The notes beneath the pieces were generated by a model. The model was not told the origin of the DNA and did no database searches. It saw nothing but the letters and a program-made list of their open reading frames with translations. This document shows, in pieces, positions 55,301-62,230 of a stretch of DNA of 64,000 nucleotides. The translations under genes were made by a program, and so were the position numbers. The stretch comes from Calditrichia bacterium (GTDB lineage Bacteria; Calditrichota; Calditrichia; Calditrichales; Calditrichaceae): contig JALSTK010000063.1 of assembly GCA_026983775.1 (NCBI GenBank), positions 1 to 64,000 on the forward strand, in the 5' to 3' direction. Positions within the stretch are counted from its first letter, which is position 1. Every line of letters starts with the position of its first letter.

Positions 55301-55588
55301 CAGGTGATCCTGCCCTACGGGAATGAGGCTGCCGTTACAACATTTCAAATGGACCATGTCTACGATACCCATGCTTCCTATACGGTTCGCTCCGTGGTTG
55401 TTAATCGGGCTAATTTGAAGTCGGCTATTCAGACCATGATAGTAACTCCCGCCAATCTGGTCCATGTATATACCGCTCCGGCAACAGGAAGTATGTTTGG
55501 GCCTGATTTGAGCGGGCAGGGGGTAACTAATCCTCCGCCTCCGCCTCCACCTCCCACGCCGCATTTGCCGCTACCGGGGAAACACTAA
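43388..55588 (+). CDS. Giant exported protein (4066 residues), unknown function
   Basis: A signal peptide (MRRILFLLFFLTGFLFSQ) starts the chain. Residues about 19-290 resemble the N-terminal module of Bacteroidetes proteins with TANFOR/fibronectin domains (NVQTQFPSPYLSDWMTTPN; PELLAPADQEVI...LIFQWAPV). Residues about 300-2600 are long runs of Asn-, Ser- and Gly-rich beta strands. They include an evident duplication of roughly 620-660 residues (about 575-1235 and 1294-1915), marked by matching segments such as NFVPTCPIKLGFLSL and GFVPSCPLSFGPVKL. A Trp/Cys patch (CVCWGLKCWDG) near 2758 precedes an alpha-helical, coiled-coil-like part (about 2790-3200). Fibronectin-like repeats (about 3310-4035) and a Pro-rich end (PPPPPPPTPH) follow. 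I see no type IX sorting signal. It heads a four-gene exported cluster and could be an adhesin, a surface fibre or a lipid-transfer-like scaffold. Confidence 0.8.
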   Translation: MRRILFLLFFLTGFLFSQNMEVNVQTQFPSPYLSDWMTTPNVIKVTVLNTLPETQTFHIKIKLESDRDGTVFEGVSSNFTVLSGATYTIDNSNLIHFDTGSINNDLVDKVKTTNMIPEGIYTLTLELYSEGDENPVDGPVVENFYVLSFDRPELLAPADQEVIEDESSLIFQWAPVVEGISGFSVRYHLSLFEIKPGQIPFQVISSSYPVFETDVIDNTQLNYPVSAYGRLEKGKQYIWYIQAYNNNPGPNYGATLGENEGRSEIISFFYQQKTTQAVELSDLKRLELVPGVAYLKDLSGVSKNQTSTEYILDGAGSLVYYVQGDSVTVPVTISHLTFLQGSLFPPTFVDGEVMAMLSGTGSHLPGLDNLPIEATDLRFSASTGLTFGANFKIPGSTISNPVGLNGRITLNSAGFSGQLAYHGDWDNPLLQFDHELVKVHFTGVDIDLAALSARADVDFRFFNSDSTWSIPNMRLDLPQINFPINFSSHQTIALIPRSDFLKLGLKTLNGTISLNTSTGSFDFDLALGADIIFPFTNTPSQYPEINLSMSKASGLTLNGFNPHLTQNLGVDFQWMKLNVRNLILSTFQYQAGHFNFDLKMDADFNLPAIPGLGSPIIHDIHFTSNGITIGQQTFSNPSLAPFDLAGLRLEMKQFRVGEMNFNWSTGSMPDWDFAVDVDVTLPNLPTQFASAVRQKVFHLQNIALGGQHIQAVFPDLSFTGTEGEIPLGGGAAYYVKTLGGKLDVDWNNGSPLNHSTLNMSGDLKLPDVFSCSSVQNLTSTTIHMDGFGHISGTISNFVPTCPIKLGFLSLTVNSSSLNFDFSDNRQKALLSAAVSATLPGLSESSQSTSTGNITVDLINGALVDGSLNLTNFALKIPQDQPVLTFHISQATLSTNGLELNGTQQLALGGSSVGVVFDHLLLDMKEFRVISGNAYFNSSFAFQLGISDGGLQWKAIQAGQSLTQQNTMMFNLPANIGISKNGLKINGQSDIQLNYGGNQLDSLRAVFSSDFALQFKPFKVKTGNVDFFYGSNRIAYLDGGGIHFDLSYFGAKALPEKLPLPNESIAYLVLKSGGTSLVDVTTVSDGVRIATKPGSPVRLVIPALQFSSATPPEVGVQFSVTVDPLHFQLKGGKIAAVIPQETAGFDLSKVGLPIKISNLDYRDVSGVKTFTFKGLPALFGANLSETDSVSLTLTGTGQFSSTFNLNLDKLIPLVGGNDLIQLHLNRLNGSINCSLSSFNFDVTASGGLKMKMDDELKDVLTMDVHIAPSGFSVQNVTMDPNLSAMNFNLGVVDMGFSDFTIPNFSYSSSEGWNFVFDFSAKLGFPQLGNFQLPKIEHVRISRQGIHFPETSLPDLNLTPFNMGGFALKMTSLRIPEVTVNFFNGSVDFGSASGIRFDLELNLNNLSQGMPPQLANLGLQVSDCGYEHGIITGTIQNKQIAAPGLDMPIGGGAHFYAKKFRGSLSGDSTGSGWNQKFDVMVEGAFQLPSNLFPCAEPADISAALRINSDGHLSGNISGFVPSCPLSFGPVKLQVHSSSLAFDFSGSEQSAVLAMDASMKLPAPTSGDSVTASGNISLDLVKAKFIDGQIAINTPFRLDLPSEGKILSFTISSAVLNRDGLSISGSNSLNLGGSNVTANFQNFVIGLHPFKIKSGSVSFSSSFAFKVTLENGDLKWRASAPNPTISEDFGVAMNLPSTLGISDGKFFADGNAQVDLKFQGKSYEGLTVNFKDNFRMNLWPTRVVSGKAEFIRDSEVLAYIDSTGFVPGNVLGIIPMPDSIGLPSADVAYMKLKDDQGHLLVETTDNGSAYMLQIKPGKTLKIKIPALKYGSDVPELNVTSLSIGLNKTTHHLVSGGIQVEAPTDGTLLDLTSRGIPLDLTRFAFKKVNGSYQVVLGAKVKLPQALADLEIDVDSLLLSSSGISGAAHVGNYHEHYTEGTTYIKEITLGSDAPVQLKVEGVQTSFSSSSFQIGFSGDMFVDMFKESNTPAPIHFAANVGTDSTTFTTDISHLSGGIPLKIARLMPLANNSDLPPIKISTSGNDFAVEVNTLLKIPSFGENFAVEVRGLKISKNNGLHMPEITFNNPSDFLHFNLFTMQFDVSQLGFFYDTASGKKVFGVELGGNIHFMDNVSSFTGLKIGTDGSFSIAGASLLSSPIDIIPQRLSLKTLDFKDDSLKASFLVTPPEPLNSTPSQVDFFIAPNGQVGGGGTIVLLDEQHGKGNGDATEWTFWKGTLDLVYLNLDLQLNHLADSKVQINGDLWLNNDRLELGYKEGGVVHPGIQMTFDGHVNFSNYRLVGTPKFDLEVLKFNLTNLTSLPGDHFGLSLSGDVALDISSATSTLAFNNLEVSATGGMPNFASSITSGSITIGGVFSFAVTNFEYKPNGGDVQISSGTMPTASSNGTQTPKTIHADSYLQLGVSMSMGSSFSGGVDRFLLFKKDGSPNIIIDNLHLSIQDVVSGSLDMQYMSYGSNFKFLAAGQISIPPSISLTTIGLFEKENGKLRFGIFATAELPGPGIVLFPGISLAKVGGGFFYNPKQEYLDMVVHKTDLASDPILSELPKLNGEAKFAVMLYAGVVIMDKSVVSGTTLITITDQYINFAGRVSMMNLKDKVQGGFKLTARFDQFYIDGIIFAKVKIGVVKGNGQMQFKIAEDQWYVKGKFEATVINPKFLKAESKFFIGNPGFMFQASSHSGFDFWIVSVNTTVSGMVWMKWQEPREFGAYFTYGAKAEVLMGLASISAEVKAILIVTDHYVLYGEADGSVCVCWGLKCWDGSIWVKVSNVDPKFDGGFGSDPEMSEKINDAENMADDMENAAKEAESDMQNELIEKTQLTQDQVERAGLNLYANNPKQIGTGWRAMENNNGGLQSSENNSLYNYINNYMQYPSNLSSTPNILVQLLAVEKSALQDAENIAQQVSQVIDVAMESMPPVDQMLNQYEMDSPVEQFSDSVNVVTYTDAEGHPHQSFSVQPALAIDQQKVNEHKNRAAEMEQTRQHILAQIYARILVLNRYLNKIDAILNAKGNNSINAMSEKYQLAREKLERYFYVNHQFIYSLHSWAQGKMSGINGEGMFIRNFLNNKNNRLSTVEALKQLAKARARSLADVIYPGAPSKADGVYQNLEANIDQIEDATGLRTICFNLGNNLWYDVPKSGLTMLATQFDSAVVANVHNQNDQVGALEARQVQITQVLDHIYDMRISYAQALYDLTDRYLYWQLGGVPDNEISVVSSSGVTSKLHSYIDQNLLSGYSQSLGGLQFSAGVNSSALSGIQLGNAGSGTSNSYSSTFTQSSGVMDLGKFTTPKTAVIVKVGPNFMSQIFPDVKVIHDRLALQLVAPKIKYINVNNYKAPHTAQIYAAFKATHPAGIANYSYTISNGQVTNPNTTSGTSGTSNSGFVQIGSGNSIGLINFSGVLYQSMLPENGIYSTSYKMIGKNRHLHSYFIPQNMNETSRYLALKVRARSTSGYVNRRLTNFTVHFDGTTPGVHYVEQSSMSDDSTPPIVQKVSVPAYQYNRDRIMKVHVDAADYESDVMELAYAVGDRPTVSGQHRLNWHNVGPRVDFNILGLSLQHNHSYYVYVKAKNSVDLWSSVKVSNPVKVDTTSPGRVTVTYTSPYPSDQQSSLNLQDAVTGYDLGTQINYQAKGKQYGFIVPNTGSGQSSSTQSSGDSWSVLFSSFNYMGGFNFFSGDTIPPGLRVRFSPASDAESGIQQYVFKVTRQANDPNPNTGWHLLGQDESGRPLREIKLIGQPLAYLDSFYVHIRAMNRAGILGASVSAGPIRPLDRTKPVKPEFSYGVNPADEPYYISAPDQIVVGIKPAVDHETGIRNYEYKIGTSPGGSQITGWTSQNITAFSSNKNLGTRNFPCDMSGQGLPCYTGFIGVVIPGMESQGEHLKITNLNLSNGQTIYLSLRAVNGDGLRSPVVTSKKMLVDFTPPPAPLVSLSYDYSTHKMAVSLLNYKDAESKIYGLKVGIWGASGSSEFKQVILPYGNEAAVTTFQMDHVYDTHASYTVRSVVVNRANLKSAIQTMIVTPANLVHVYTAPATGSMFGPDLSGQGVTNPPPPPPPPTPHLPLPGKH
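45110..49140 (+). repeat. Large internal duplication in the giant gene
   Basis: Two diverged copies, about 45110-47090 and 47268-49130. They share the order of segments: LPxLxLxPF, a GGGA-Y-K-GG block, a VPxCP block, SSSLxFDFS, GNIxxDL, LxLGGSxV, and a long AYLxLK...PGxPxxLxIPAL block. Boundaries are approximate because I compared the translations by eye. Confidence 0.65.
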
Positions 55589-55622
55589 AATGGAAGAAAT
55601 GAATAAATTCGAAGAGGTTTTT

Positions 55623-57617
55623 ATGAAATATGCACGCATTTTTTTCGGCCTTCTGATAATACTAAATTTTGCAGCGGCCAAAAATATGCCGGAAGTCATC
55701 GGCTTTAGTGACGGACAGGCCGCCTATATTTTCTTAAGCCGCCCCGTGCCCATGGGTAACGGCGTGGTTTTATGGAAAAAGGTACCCGGAGGGAAATGGC
55801 AAAAAGCCCTGCCGGTAACCGTCCGTCCTGTACAAGACCCCTACAGGATGCAGAAAATGTTGGGCCCCGACTATGAATCGCTGGCCGGTACCATGAAAGA
55901 TGCCGATCCGACCCGTTTACTAACCAAGTTGCGAACTGATCCCGTCTATTCTCTGATGCTTAGTTTCAAGATGCCCAGGTTGGCGGTTATACTGGGACGG
56001 CTACTGATTGATAAAACGGTCCCGGCCGGACAAAGCGTTCGGTACAGGGTGAGCTTTGTGGATGCCAATGATAAAGAAGTCTCTCACAGTAAAACCATTA
56101 AAGTGTTGATCAGAAAGCCCGTGGTGCGGGAAGTGAAGAATCTGAAAGTAAAAGTGAAGAATCGTCTGGCGGATATCCGCTTCAGCTATCCCAAATTCGA
56201 CTGGAACCATCCCGATTGGGTGGTTGGCTTCCGCGTTTATCGTAGCGAGGATGGAGCTAAATATACAAGGGTGGGAAAGGATTTCATTTTCCGTCTCGAC
56301 ACTCCCAAGGTTGAACTGCAGGACGGTTTGCTGACTTACGGTAAAACCTATTGGTACAAGGTGACCACTCTATCTTATTTCGGTTATGAAAGTCACGGTT
56401 CGACGCCGGTAAAAGTCTATGCAAAAGATTTGGAAGCGCCCCTTATGGTAAAGAATGTTCGGGCCGGGTTCAATGATAATGGCATATTGGTTAGCTGGGA
56501 CATGAGTTCCGAACAGGATGTGGTTGGGTATGATGTACTGAGAGGTACGAATCCCGATCGGGTGAATAAACATTTGAATAAAAGTATCATTCCTGCCTTA
56601 CAGACTTTTTTTCTGGATTCAACGGGAGTGGAAGGAGAAAAATATTTTTATGGGATTATTGCTATAGATCAGGCCGGGAATCGCAGCCATATTTCGGCAC
56701 GACCTTATGCCGTTTGGCCGGATAGTACGCCTCCAGCACCGCCGAAAATAGTTAAGGCAAAATATTGGCACGGCAGAATTCATATTAGTTGGACACCCGT
56801 CAAAGGAGAAAAATTAAGAGGTTACTTCGTTTACCGCGGGCAGGATAAAAAGAATCTGAACCAGTTAACTCAGAAGCCGGTCGGGCAAAAACGAACGGTT
56901 TACGCCGATTCCGGCAACGGACTTAAAAAGTTTAAATATGGTGAGCAATACTGGATAGCGGTTCGGGCTGTGGATATGTCCTGGAATCTTTCGGATTTTA
57001 GTTATACCCAAATAATAATTCCGGATACCATTCCTCCCCGGCCCTCTACAGGCGCTATTGTGGAAGTCCGACAAAACGGTGATGTGCATGTTAACTGGAA
57101 TCCCTCCCCTTCTGCCGATGTGGTACGCTATTTGGTTATTCTGAATGAAGCGGGTAAGAAGAAGCCCGTGCTGCAACAATCGTTTGCAACCGATACACTA
57201 CGAACAATATTCCACCGCCTGCCTAAAGGGAAGACCTTTATGCTGAATATTATTTCTGTAGATCGTGCCGGAAATAAGAGTACAAAAGCATTGCAGAAAA
57301 AAATAGTTGTGCGCGATTATGTTCCGCCTCCTCACCCCAGAAATGTGTTTTTAGAACAAACAAAAACAGGATATAAATTTTCCTGGAATAAGGTAGTGGA
57401 TTTCGATTTGGCCGGATACCTGATTTACCGTTCCAAATCACCCATGGGAACTTATGAGGCGGTTATAAAGAAACCGGTCAACACAGTACAATATGTATTG
57501 CCTTTGAACGCCAAAGACGGGTACTACCAGGTGCGCGCGGTCGATACTTCAGGAAATGAGAGTAAGGGGAATGAAGTGGTACAGATCTTTAGAGCCAAAG
57601 GGAATGAGAAGAAGTAG
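55623..57617 (+). CDS. Exported protein with five fibronectin type III domains
   Basis: 664 residues from the ATG at 55623, which has GAAGAGG five bases upstream and begins a signal peptide (MKYARIFFGLLIILNFAAA). Residues up to about 155 form a domain I do not recognise (IGFSDGQAAYIFLSRPVPM, RLLTKLRTDPVYSLML). Five fibronectin III-type modules follow, each with a W/Y core and a VVGF-VYRS or similar strand pair (for example GYDVLRGTNP, GYFVYRGQDK, GYLIYRSKSP). There are no Cys-rich or catalytic motifs. It begins about 35 bp after the giant gene ends and overlaps the TPR gene's open frame. It is probably a structural or adaptor part of the same surface system. Confidence 0.78.
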   Translation: MKYARIFFGLLIILNFAAAKNMPEVIGFSDGQAAYIFLSRPVPMGNGVVLWKKVPGGKWQKALPVTVRPVQDPYRMQKMLGPDYESLAGTMKDADPTRLLTKLRTDPVYSLMLSFKMPRLAVILGRLLIDKTVPAGQSVRYRVSFVDANDKEVSHSKTIKVLIRKPVVREVKNLKVKVKNRLADIRFSYPKFDWNHPDWVVGFRVYRSEDGAKYTRVGKDFIFRLDTPKVELQDGLLTYGKTYWYKVTTLSYFGYESHGSTPVKVYAKDLEAPLMVKNVRAGFNDNGILVSWDMSSEQDVVGYDVLRGTNPDRVNKHLNKSIIPALQTFFLDSTGVEGEKYFYGIIAIDQAGNRSHISARPYAVWPDSTPPAPPKIVKAKYWHGRIHISWTPVKGEKLRGYFVYRGQDKKNLNQLTQKPVGQKRTVYADSGNGLKKFKYGEQYWIAVRAVDMSWNLSDFSYTQIIIPDTIPPRPSTGAIVEVRQNGDVHVNWNPSPSADVVRYLVILNEAGKKKPVLQQSFATDTLRTIFHRLPKGKTFMLNIISVDRAGNKSTKALQKKIVVRDYVPPPHPRNVFLEQTKTGYKFSWNKVVDFDLAGYLIYRSKSPMGTYEAVIKKPVNTVQYVLPLNAKDGYYQVRAVDTSGNESKGNEVVQIFRAKGNEKK

Positions 57618-57657
57618 GTCTCTTTTTACAGAGTATCGGATTTCTCTAAGAACGGAA

Positions 57658-59724
57658 ATGAAAGTATCCTCAATGTTACGCAACGTTTTTTTTATGATAA
57701 TGATATGCTCATTTTTTGTATCGGCGCAGACAGGAAGCACACAATACTGGTTGAACGGCGTCGATTTCTATCAAAAGGGAAATTTTGAAGAGGCCTACCG
57801 CAATTTCAGTCTCTATGAAAAACAGGGTGGAACCAATAAGGATTTTTATGTCTACTTTGCCATGAGCGCAGCCAGAGCCGGGTATGGGGATCAGATCGCA
57901 ATCCTCGAACGGGGTCTGCTCCGCTATCCGGGCGACGCGGATTTAACCCTGATTCTGGTTCAGTTTCTGTCCCGGGAGAAGCGTTTTTCTGAGGCGATAC
58001 ATTTCTTAACAAAAGCCAAAGCCCATGTGTTACCGGATGAGTATAAACGTATTATGGGTATTTTAGTCTTTAACCAGGGGGTACTGCTCTATCAGCAGAA
58101 TAAAAAGAAAAAGAGTGTTCCTTATTTTCGCAAAGCGTTATCATACCAGCCCGGAGAGGCACGTTTTGTGCGTAACCTGGCCATTGTGCTCTGGGAAACG
58201 GAACGCAAGAAGGAGGCGGTGAAACTGTTGGAAAATTCCGTGCGTCTTTTCCCGGATGACCGAAATATGAATCGTCTGCTGATTGAATTCTACCGGAAAA
58301 GCAACCGCTTGGGTAAGCTTCAAACTAAGTTAGAAGAATTAGCACATAAGAGTGGGAAATTGGAAGATTATCTCGTACTGGGGCAATTTTATCTGCAAAC
58401 CGGTAATTCTGAAAAAAGTAAGGCCTTATTTAAAATGCTCGAGAAGAAATACCCCCGGCAAAGAAAAATCTATCTGATTCGGACCAAATTCTATGGTGCA
58501 CTTTTGCAGTATAAGAGGGTCGATCGGGTTTTAAGCGATATGGAAGATCATTTTCCGCAGGACACGCTTGTTTTCCGGCTAAAAGCGGAAAACTACGAGA
58601 AGATGGACAGTTTGCAGGCCGCTATCCGTTATTGGGAAAAAAGTGTACAAAAGATTCCTACGAAAGCGGAATGGCATTTTCGATTATTGAAGGATTTATT
58701 TAAGACAGACAGCACCGCTTATTATCGCCATCTGCAAGAGATGGAAGCTTTGTTGACAGACCCGGCCAGCCGCTTAAAAATGGCAATGGAATGGTATCGA
58801 CACAAGCGTTGGCCCAAAGCGCTTTCCCTTTTTAAGAATATTTTGCAATCGGATGCGCATAATCCGCTCGCTCTTGCTTATGCCGGTTTATGTAACCGCC
58901 AACTGGGCCGAGACTCTCTTTCGGTACACTATTTTCGTCAAGCTATTGAACAACCCTCGGCTTTGCCGGAAGCTTATTTTGGCCTGGCTCGAATGGAATT
59001 TATGAAAGCCGGTCCCCGGCAAAGTGATTTTTATTTCGCGATCGGGTTGGAGGTTTTACTGGATCATATCCGCCAGTCCCAGATGACAGCCCTGAAGGAA
59101 CTCAATAAGGATAACGGCCTTATGGACCGTAAAAAAATGACGGTTATTGCTGATGAATATGAGGACTATGAAGGGCTTCTTAAAAATGAATTAAACTGGT
59201 TTTTAAAACATCATAGCCGGGATAAGGCGCAACGGTTTCTTAAAAAGTTGTTGCGGCGTTTTCCGAAAAACAGATTCATTCGGCTGGCGCTGTCCGATAT
59301 TCTTTCCGAAGAAGGAAATTACAGACAGGCGGAGAATTATTTGGACGATGTGCTGTTCATGCATCCCGGAGATCCCCAAGCGTTGAGGCGCAAGATACAT
59401 CTGGCCCAGGAGCAGGGGAAGGACGAGGGTTTGTACCGGATCTATCTTAATTTGTTATATCACGATAAAACAAATTTTACAAACAATGATTTTCGCCACT
59501 TAATCGAGTTGGCAAAAAAGGATGGACAGATTAAGAATCTGGCCCGGCAGTTACTCATTCTTTATGAACATAACGGGTCGAATAGTTTGTTGAAAACTTA
59601 TGTGGTGGAAGCTCTGCATCTGGCCGGGGAACATCGCAAAGCGCGGAAGATTGCCGCTAAAAAGGCGAAAAAAATTAAGAATAAGGAAACCCGTTTGATC
59701 CCATTGATGAAAAGCTATAATTAA
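57658..59724 (+). CDS. Exported TPR-repeat protein
   Basis: 688 residues from the ATG at 57658, with a signal peptide core (MLRNVFFMIMICSFFVSAQ) starting a few residues in. Alternatives are ATGs at 57604 (overlaps the previous gene, with AAAGGGA upstream) and 57673. The rest is a run of tetratricopeptide-like helix pairs with the usual small and aromatic positions (YQKGNFEEAYRNFSLYEKQG, FRKALSYQPGEARFVRNLA, YFRQAIEQPSALPEAYFGLARMEF, YLDDVLFMHPGDPQALRRKI). Such arrays bind partner proteins. Its place between fibronectin and barrel genes suggests a periplasmic assembly or secretion factor. Confidence 0.8.
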   Translation: MKVSSMLRNVFFMIMICSFFVSAQTGSTQYWLNGVDFYQKGNFEEAYRNFSLYEKQGGTNKDFYVYFAMSAARAGYGDQIAILERGLLRYPGDADLTLILVQFLSREKRFSEAIHFLTKAKAHVLPDEYKRIMGILVFNQGVLLYQQNKKKKSVPYFRKALSYQPGEARFVRNLAIVLWETERKKEAVKLLENSVRLFPDDRNMNRLLIEFYRKSNRLGKLQTKLEELAHKSGKLEDYLVLGQFYLQTGNSEKSKALFKMLEKKYPRQRKIYLIRTKFYGALLQYKRVDRVLSDMEDHFPQDTLVFRLKAENYEKMDSLQAAIRYWEKSVQKIPTKAEWHFRLLKDLFKTDSTAYYRHLQEMEALLTDPASRLKMAMEWYRHKRWPKALSLFKNILQSDAHNPLALAYAGLCNRQLGRDSLSVHYFRQAIEQPSALPEAYFGLARMEFMKAGPRQSDFYFAIGLEVLLDHIRQSQMTALKELNKDNGLMDRKKMTVIADEYEDYEGLLKNELNWFLKHHSRDKAQRFLKKLLRRFPKNRFIRLALSDILSEEGNYRQAENYLDDVLFMHPGDPQALRRKIHLAQEQGKDEGLYRIYLNLLYHDKTNFTNNDFRHLIELAKKDGQIKNLARQLLILYEHNGSNSLLKTYVVEALHLAGEHRKARKIAAKKAKKIKNKETRLIPLMKSYN

Positions 59725-59736
59725 AAGGAGTTTACT

Positions 59737-61446
59737 GTGTATTCCTTAACGCGAAAATTTTATGTAACGGTGTGGATGAGCGTGCTTTTTGTGTCTTGGC
59801 TGATGGCACAGTCCGTAGATACAACATCCGTTGAAAGCAAAAGCGGCAACTGGGCTAAGAATATGGTTAAAAAATACTATAGCTTCAGTGGTAATTTCGG
59901 AGCTTATGGAGAAGTATTCCATACCACGGCCAGGTACAAACGCCGACCGGCTTCTACGGCACGCAGCTCACTCAACATGACTTTTGGATTCTGGAAAATA
60001 CAGATGCCTGTGGAAATGGTTCTTTCCACGGAGGAAGTAACTTTCCGGCAAAGTTTTAACCGACTCGGATTAAATCCCAGGATAGGTTTTGTGACTTTTC
60101 ATGTCGGGGATTTTGCCGGTAAAATTTCGCAGTTCACGGTTTCCGGTATCAGTATCCGGGGAGGGGGAATTGAGGTTGATCCGAAATGGGTCCATTTTAT
60201 AGCCTTATACGGAAGAACACAGAGAGCCGTGAATGATCCTCGTGCCATGACCTATGCTTATAAAAGAATGTTAATGGCGGCCAAGCTGGGTTTTGGTCTG
60301 CGTAATAAATCTTTTTTGGAGATCAATTTCGTTAAGGCTGCCGATGATAAAAATTCACTCGATATTCCTGTAGATTCAAGTAAAGTTTTTCCTCAGGAAA
60401 ATTTAGCCCTTGGACTCAACGGCCAAATTGCTTTGTTCCAAAATCGCCTGCGTTTTCGCGGCGAAGGAGCGGCCAGTGTGCATACGCTAAATACATTCGG
60501 CGAAAAATATCGTCCCGAAGGAATGCCGGCCTGGATCGATAAATATTATTCTATCCGAATCACTTCCCGGATTGATTATGCGTACCGGGGTGATTTGACG
60601 GTTAACACAAACAGGGTGCGGGCCAGGGCCGGTTACCAGTATATCGGACCGGGTTATATCTCACTGGGGCTACCCTATTCTTTAAACGACCGGGAAAAAT
60701 ATAATGGCTATCTGAATGCCCAGATCGTTCCCAGACGCGTGTCATTTCGCGGAAACTTCAATTACAGCCATGATAATCTGAATAATCAGAAGGTAAAGAC
60801 GCTCAAGCATTTGAATTACATGGCCGGTCTTATGCTGAAACCGGTTCAGTCCCTGATGCTGAATTTCACATACAGTAAGAACAAGCTGGTTAATGAAACC
60901 AATCTGGATTCACTCATCTACTGGGAAAATAATGTGGAAAAAAAACGTCTGCTTTTTGATACCTATAACGGGCGCTACATGATAAATGCCGCTTACAGTT
61001 TTAAAACACTGGGAGTGGGACATAATATACGTGCTGCTTATTCCCTGCAAAAATCCGAACGACAAAACGAAGCTTCGAAGGAAAACAATTTCGATGCACA
61101 AATGATTAACGGAGGGTATAGTGTTTTGTTCTCTCCCAAATTGAATATGGGGCTGAATTTTACCAATACAACCAACAAACTGATCCATCGAAAGATTCAG
61201 ACTCAAACCTATGGTTTCAGCATGAGCTACACCCCTTTTATGCGCTGGCGCAATAATTTTGCCATAAATATGCAGGTGCATGATAAGCAGAAATCGGTCA
61301 ACTACACTCTGAGATCACAATTTCGGGTAACCTTACGAAGCAGCCTGAACCTGAACCTCTTGAAAATTGATTTTTTCGACCCGGTCAACAAAGATCGCGA
61401 ATACAAAGAATATACCGGTACCTTAACCTATAATTATTCGTTTTAA
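59737..61446 (+). CDS. Outer-membrane beta-barrel protein
   Basis: 569 residues starting at GTG 59737, six bases after AAAAGGAG. A signal peptide (VYSLTRKFYVTVWMSVLFVSWLMAQ) leads to a chain of amphipathic strands with frequent Tyr, Phe, Arg and Asn (FRGNFNYSHDNLNNQKV, HNIRAAYSLQKSERQ, FRVTLRSSLNLNLLKID) ending in GTLTYNYSF, with the terminal Phe expected of a barrel assembled by BamA. It is last in the giant-protein cluster and is the most likely outer-membrane anchor or channel for it. I cannot assign a known family. Confidence 0.78.
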   Translation: MYSLTRKFYVTVWMSVLFVSWLMAQSVDTTSVESKSGNWAKNMVKKYYSFSGNFGAYGEVFHTTARYKRRPASTARSSLNMTFGFWKIQMPVEMVLSTEEVTFRQSFNRLGLNPRIGFVTFHVGDFAGKISQFTVSGISIRGGGIEVDPKWVHFIALYGRTQRAVNDPRAMTYAYKRMLMAAKLGFGLRNKSFLEINFVKAADDKNSLDIPVDSSKVFPQENLALGLNGQIALFQNRLRFRGEGAASVHTLNTFGEKYRPEGMPAWIDKYYSIRITSRIDYAYRGDLTVNTNRVRARAGYQYIGPGYISLGLPYSLNDREKYNGYLNAQIVPRRVSFRGNFNYSHDNLNNQKVKTLKHLNYMAGLMLKPVQSLMLNFTYSKNKLVNETNLDSLIYWENNVEKKRLLFDTYNGRYMINAAYSFKTLGVGHNIRAAYSLQKSERQNEASKENNFDAQMINGGYSVLFSPKLNMGLNFTNTTNKLIHRKIQTQTYGFSMSYTPFMRWRNNFAINMQVHDKQKSVNYTLRSQFRVTLRSSLNLNLLKIDFFDPVNKDREYKEYTGTLTYNYSF

Positions 61447-61685
61447 GGAAAGGAAAGCGGTACAAACAAATTTTTTACCTGGGGGGATGGAGACCTTCTG
61501 TTCCGCTTCCCGTTTCCATTTTATTTCGTAGTAAGAACGGCTGTTAGGTTCACTTCATTTTTAAAGTAAAGCATCTCTAAAATTATTCTTTGAATAAACT
61601 TCCATTTGAAATGTACCATAAGTAGATTTATGAGTCAAAGTTCGGATTTGTTTTTAACTGAAAGTAGACTTACGAGGAATTTAAA

Positions 61686-62150
61686 ATGGAATGGCAGACC
61701 TTATTTTCCAGGCCCGAAATCATCTGGTTTCTCATCGGCCTGGTGTTGATTGTTATGGAGTTTGTATTGCCCGGCCTGATCATCATTTTCTTCGGCATCG
61801 GAGCCTGGTTAACGGCCCTGGGTTGTATGCTGTACGGTTTCGGCCTCAATGCTCAGTTAGCTATTTTTATCTTCACCTCTCTTTTTGCCCTTGTTTTGTT
61901 GCGTAATTATTTACGAAGACGCTTCTTTAACGAAGATGATACCGGAGAGGAAACTTTGACGGATGAATTCATAGGTAAAATAGTTACCGTAGAGCAGGCC
62001 ATAGCTCCCGGTAAGATGGGTAAGGTTATGTTGAAAGGCACCTTATGGGAAGCCAAATCCGATTTTGCCCTGAAAAAGGGACAGATCGTAAGAATCATAG
62101 GGAAAGAAAGTATTGTCCTGATTGTAGAACCGCCGGAAATAACAGGGTGA
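61686..62150 (+). CDS. nfeD: NfeD-like membrane protein
   Basis: 154 residues. Two to three transmembrane helices (IIWFLIGLVLIVMEFVLPGLIIIFFGIGAWLTALG; LAIFIFTSLFALVLL) come first, then a small beta-barrel OB-like domain (FIGKIVTVEQAIAPGKMGKVML...GTLWEAKSD...GQIVRIIG). This is the short NfeD1b form that partners a stomatin-like protein; the next gene is exactly that. The pair is thought to organise membrane microdomains or protein quality control. GAGG precedes the ATG. Confidence 0.9.
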   Translation: MEWQTLFSRPEIIWFLIGLVLIVMEFVLPGLIIIFFGIGAWLTALGCMLYGFGLNAQLAIFIFTSLFALVLLRNYLRRRFFNEDDTGEETLTDEFIGKIVTVEQAIAPGKMGKVMLKGTLWEAKSDFALKKGQIVRIIGKESIVLIVEPPEITG

Positions 62151-62230
62151 ATCCCCTGGCTATAGCAATAGTAAAAAAACATGCATGTTAAATTATAACA
62201 AGCCATCACTTAAAAATTGGAGAACGACTT

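Noticed and set aside
43388-55588. Type IX secretion cargo assignment for the giant protein
   Set aside because: The C-terminus is Pro-rich and lacks the NYPNPF-type start and terminal beta sorting domain seen in the two real cargo proteins of the window.
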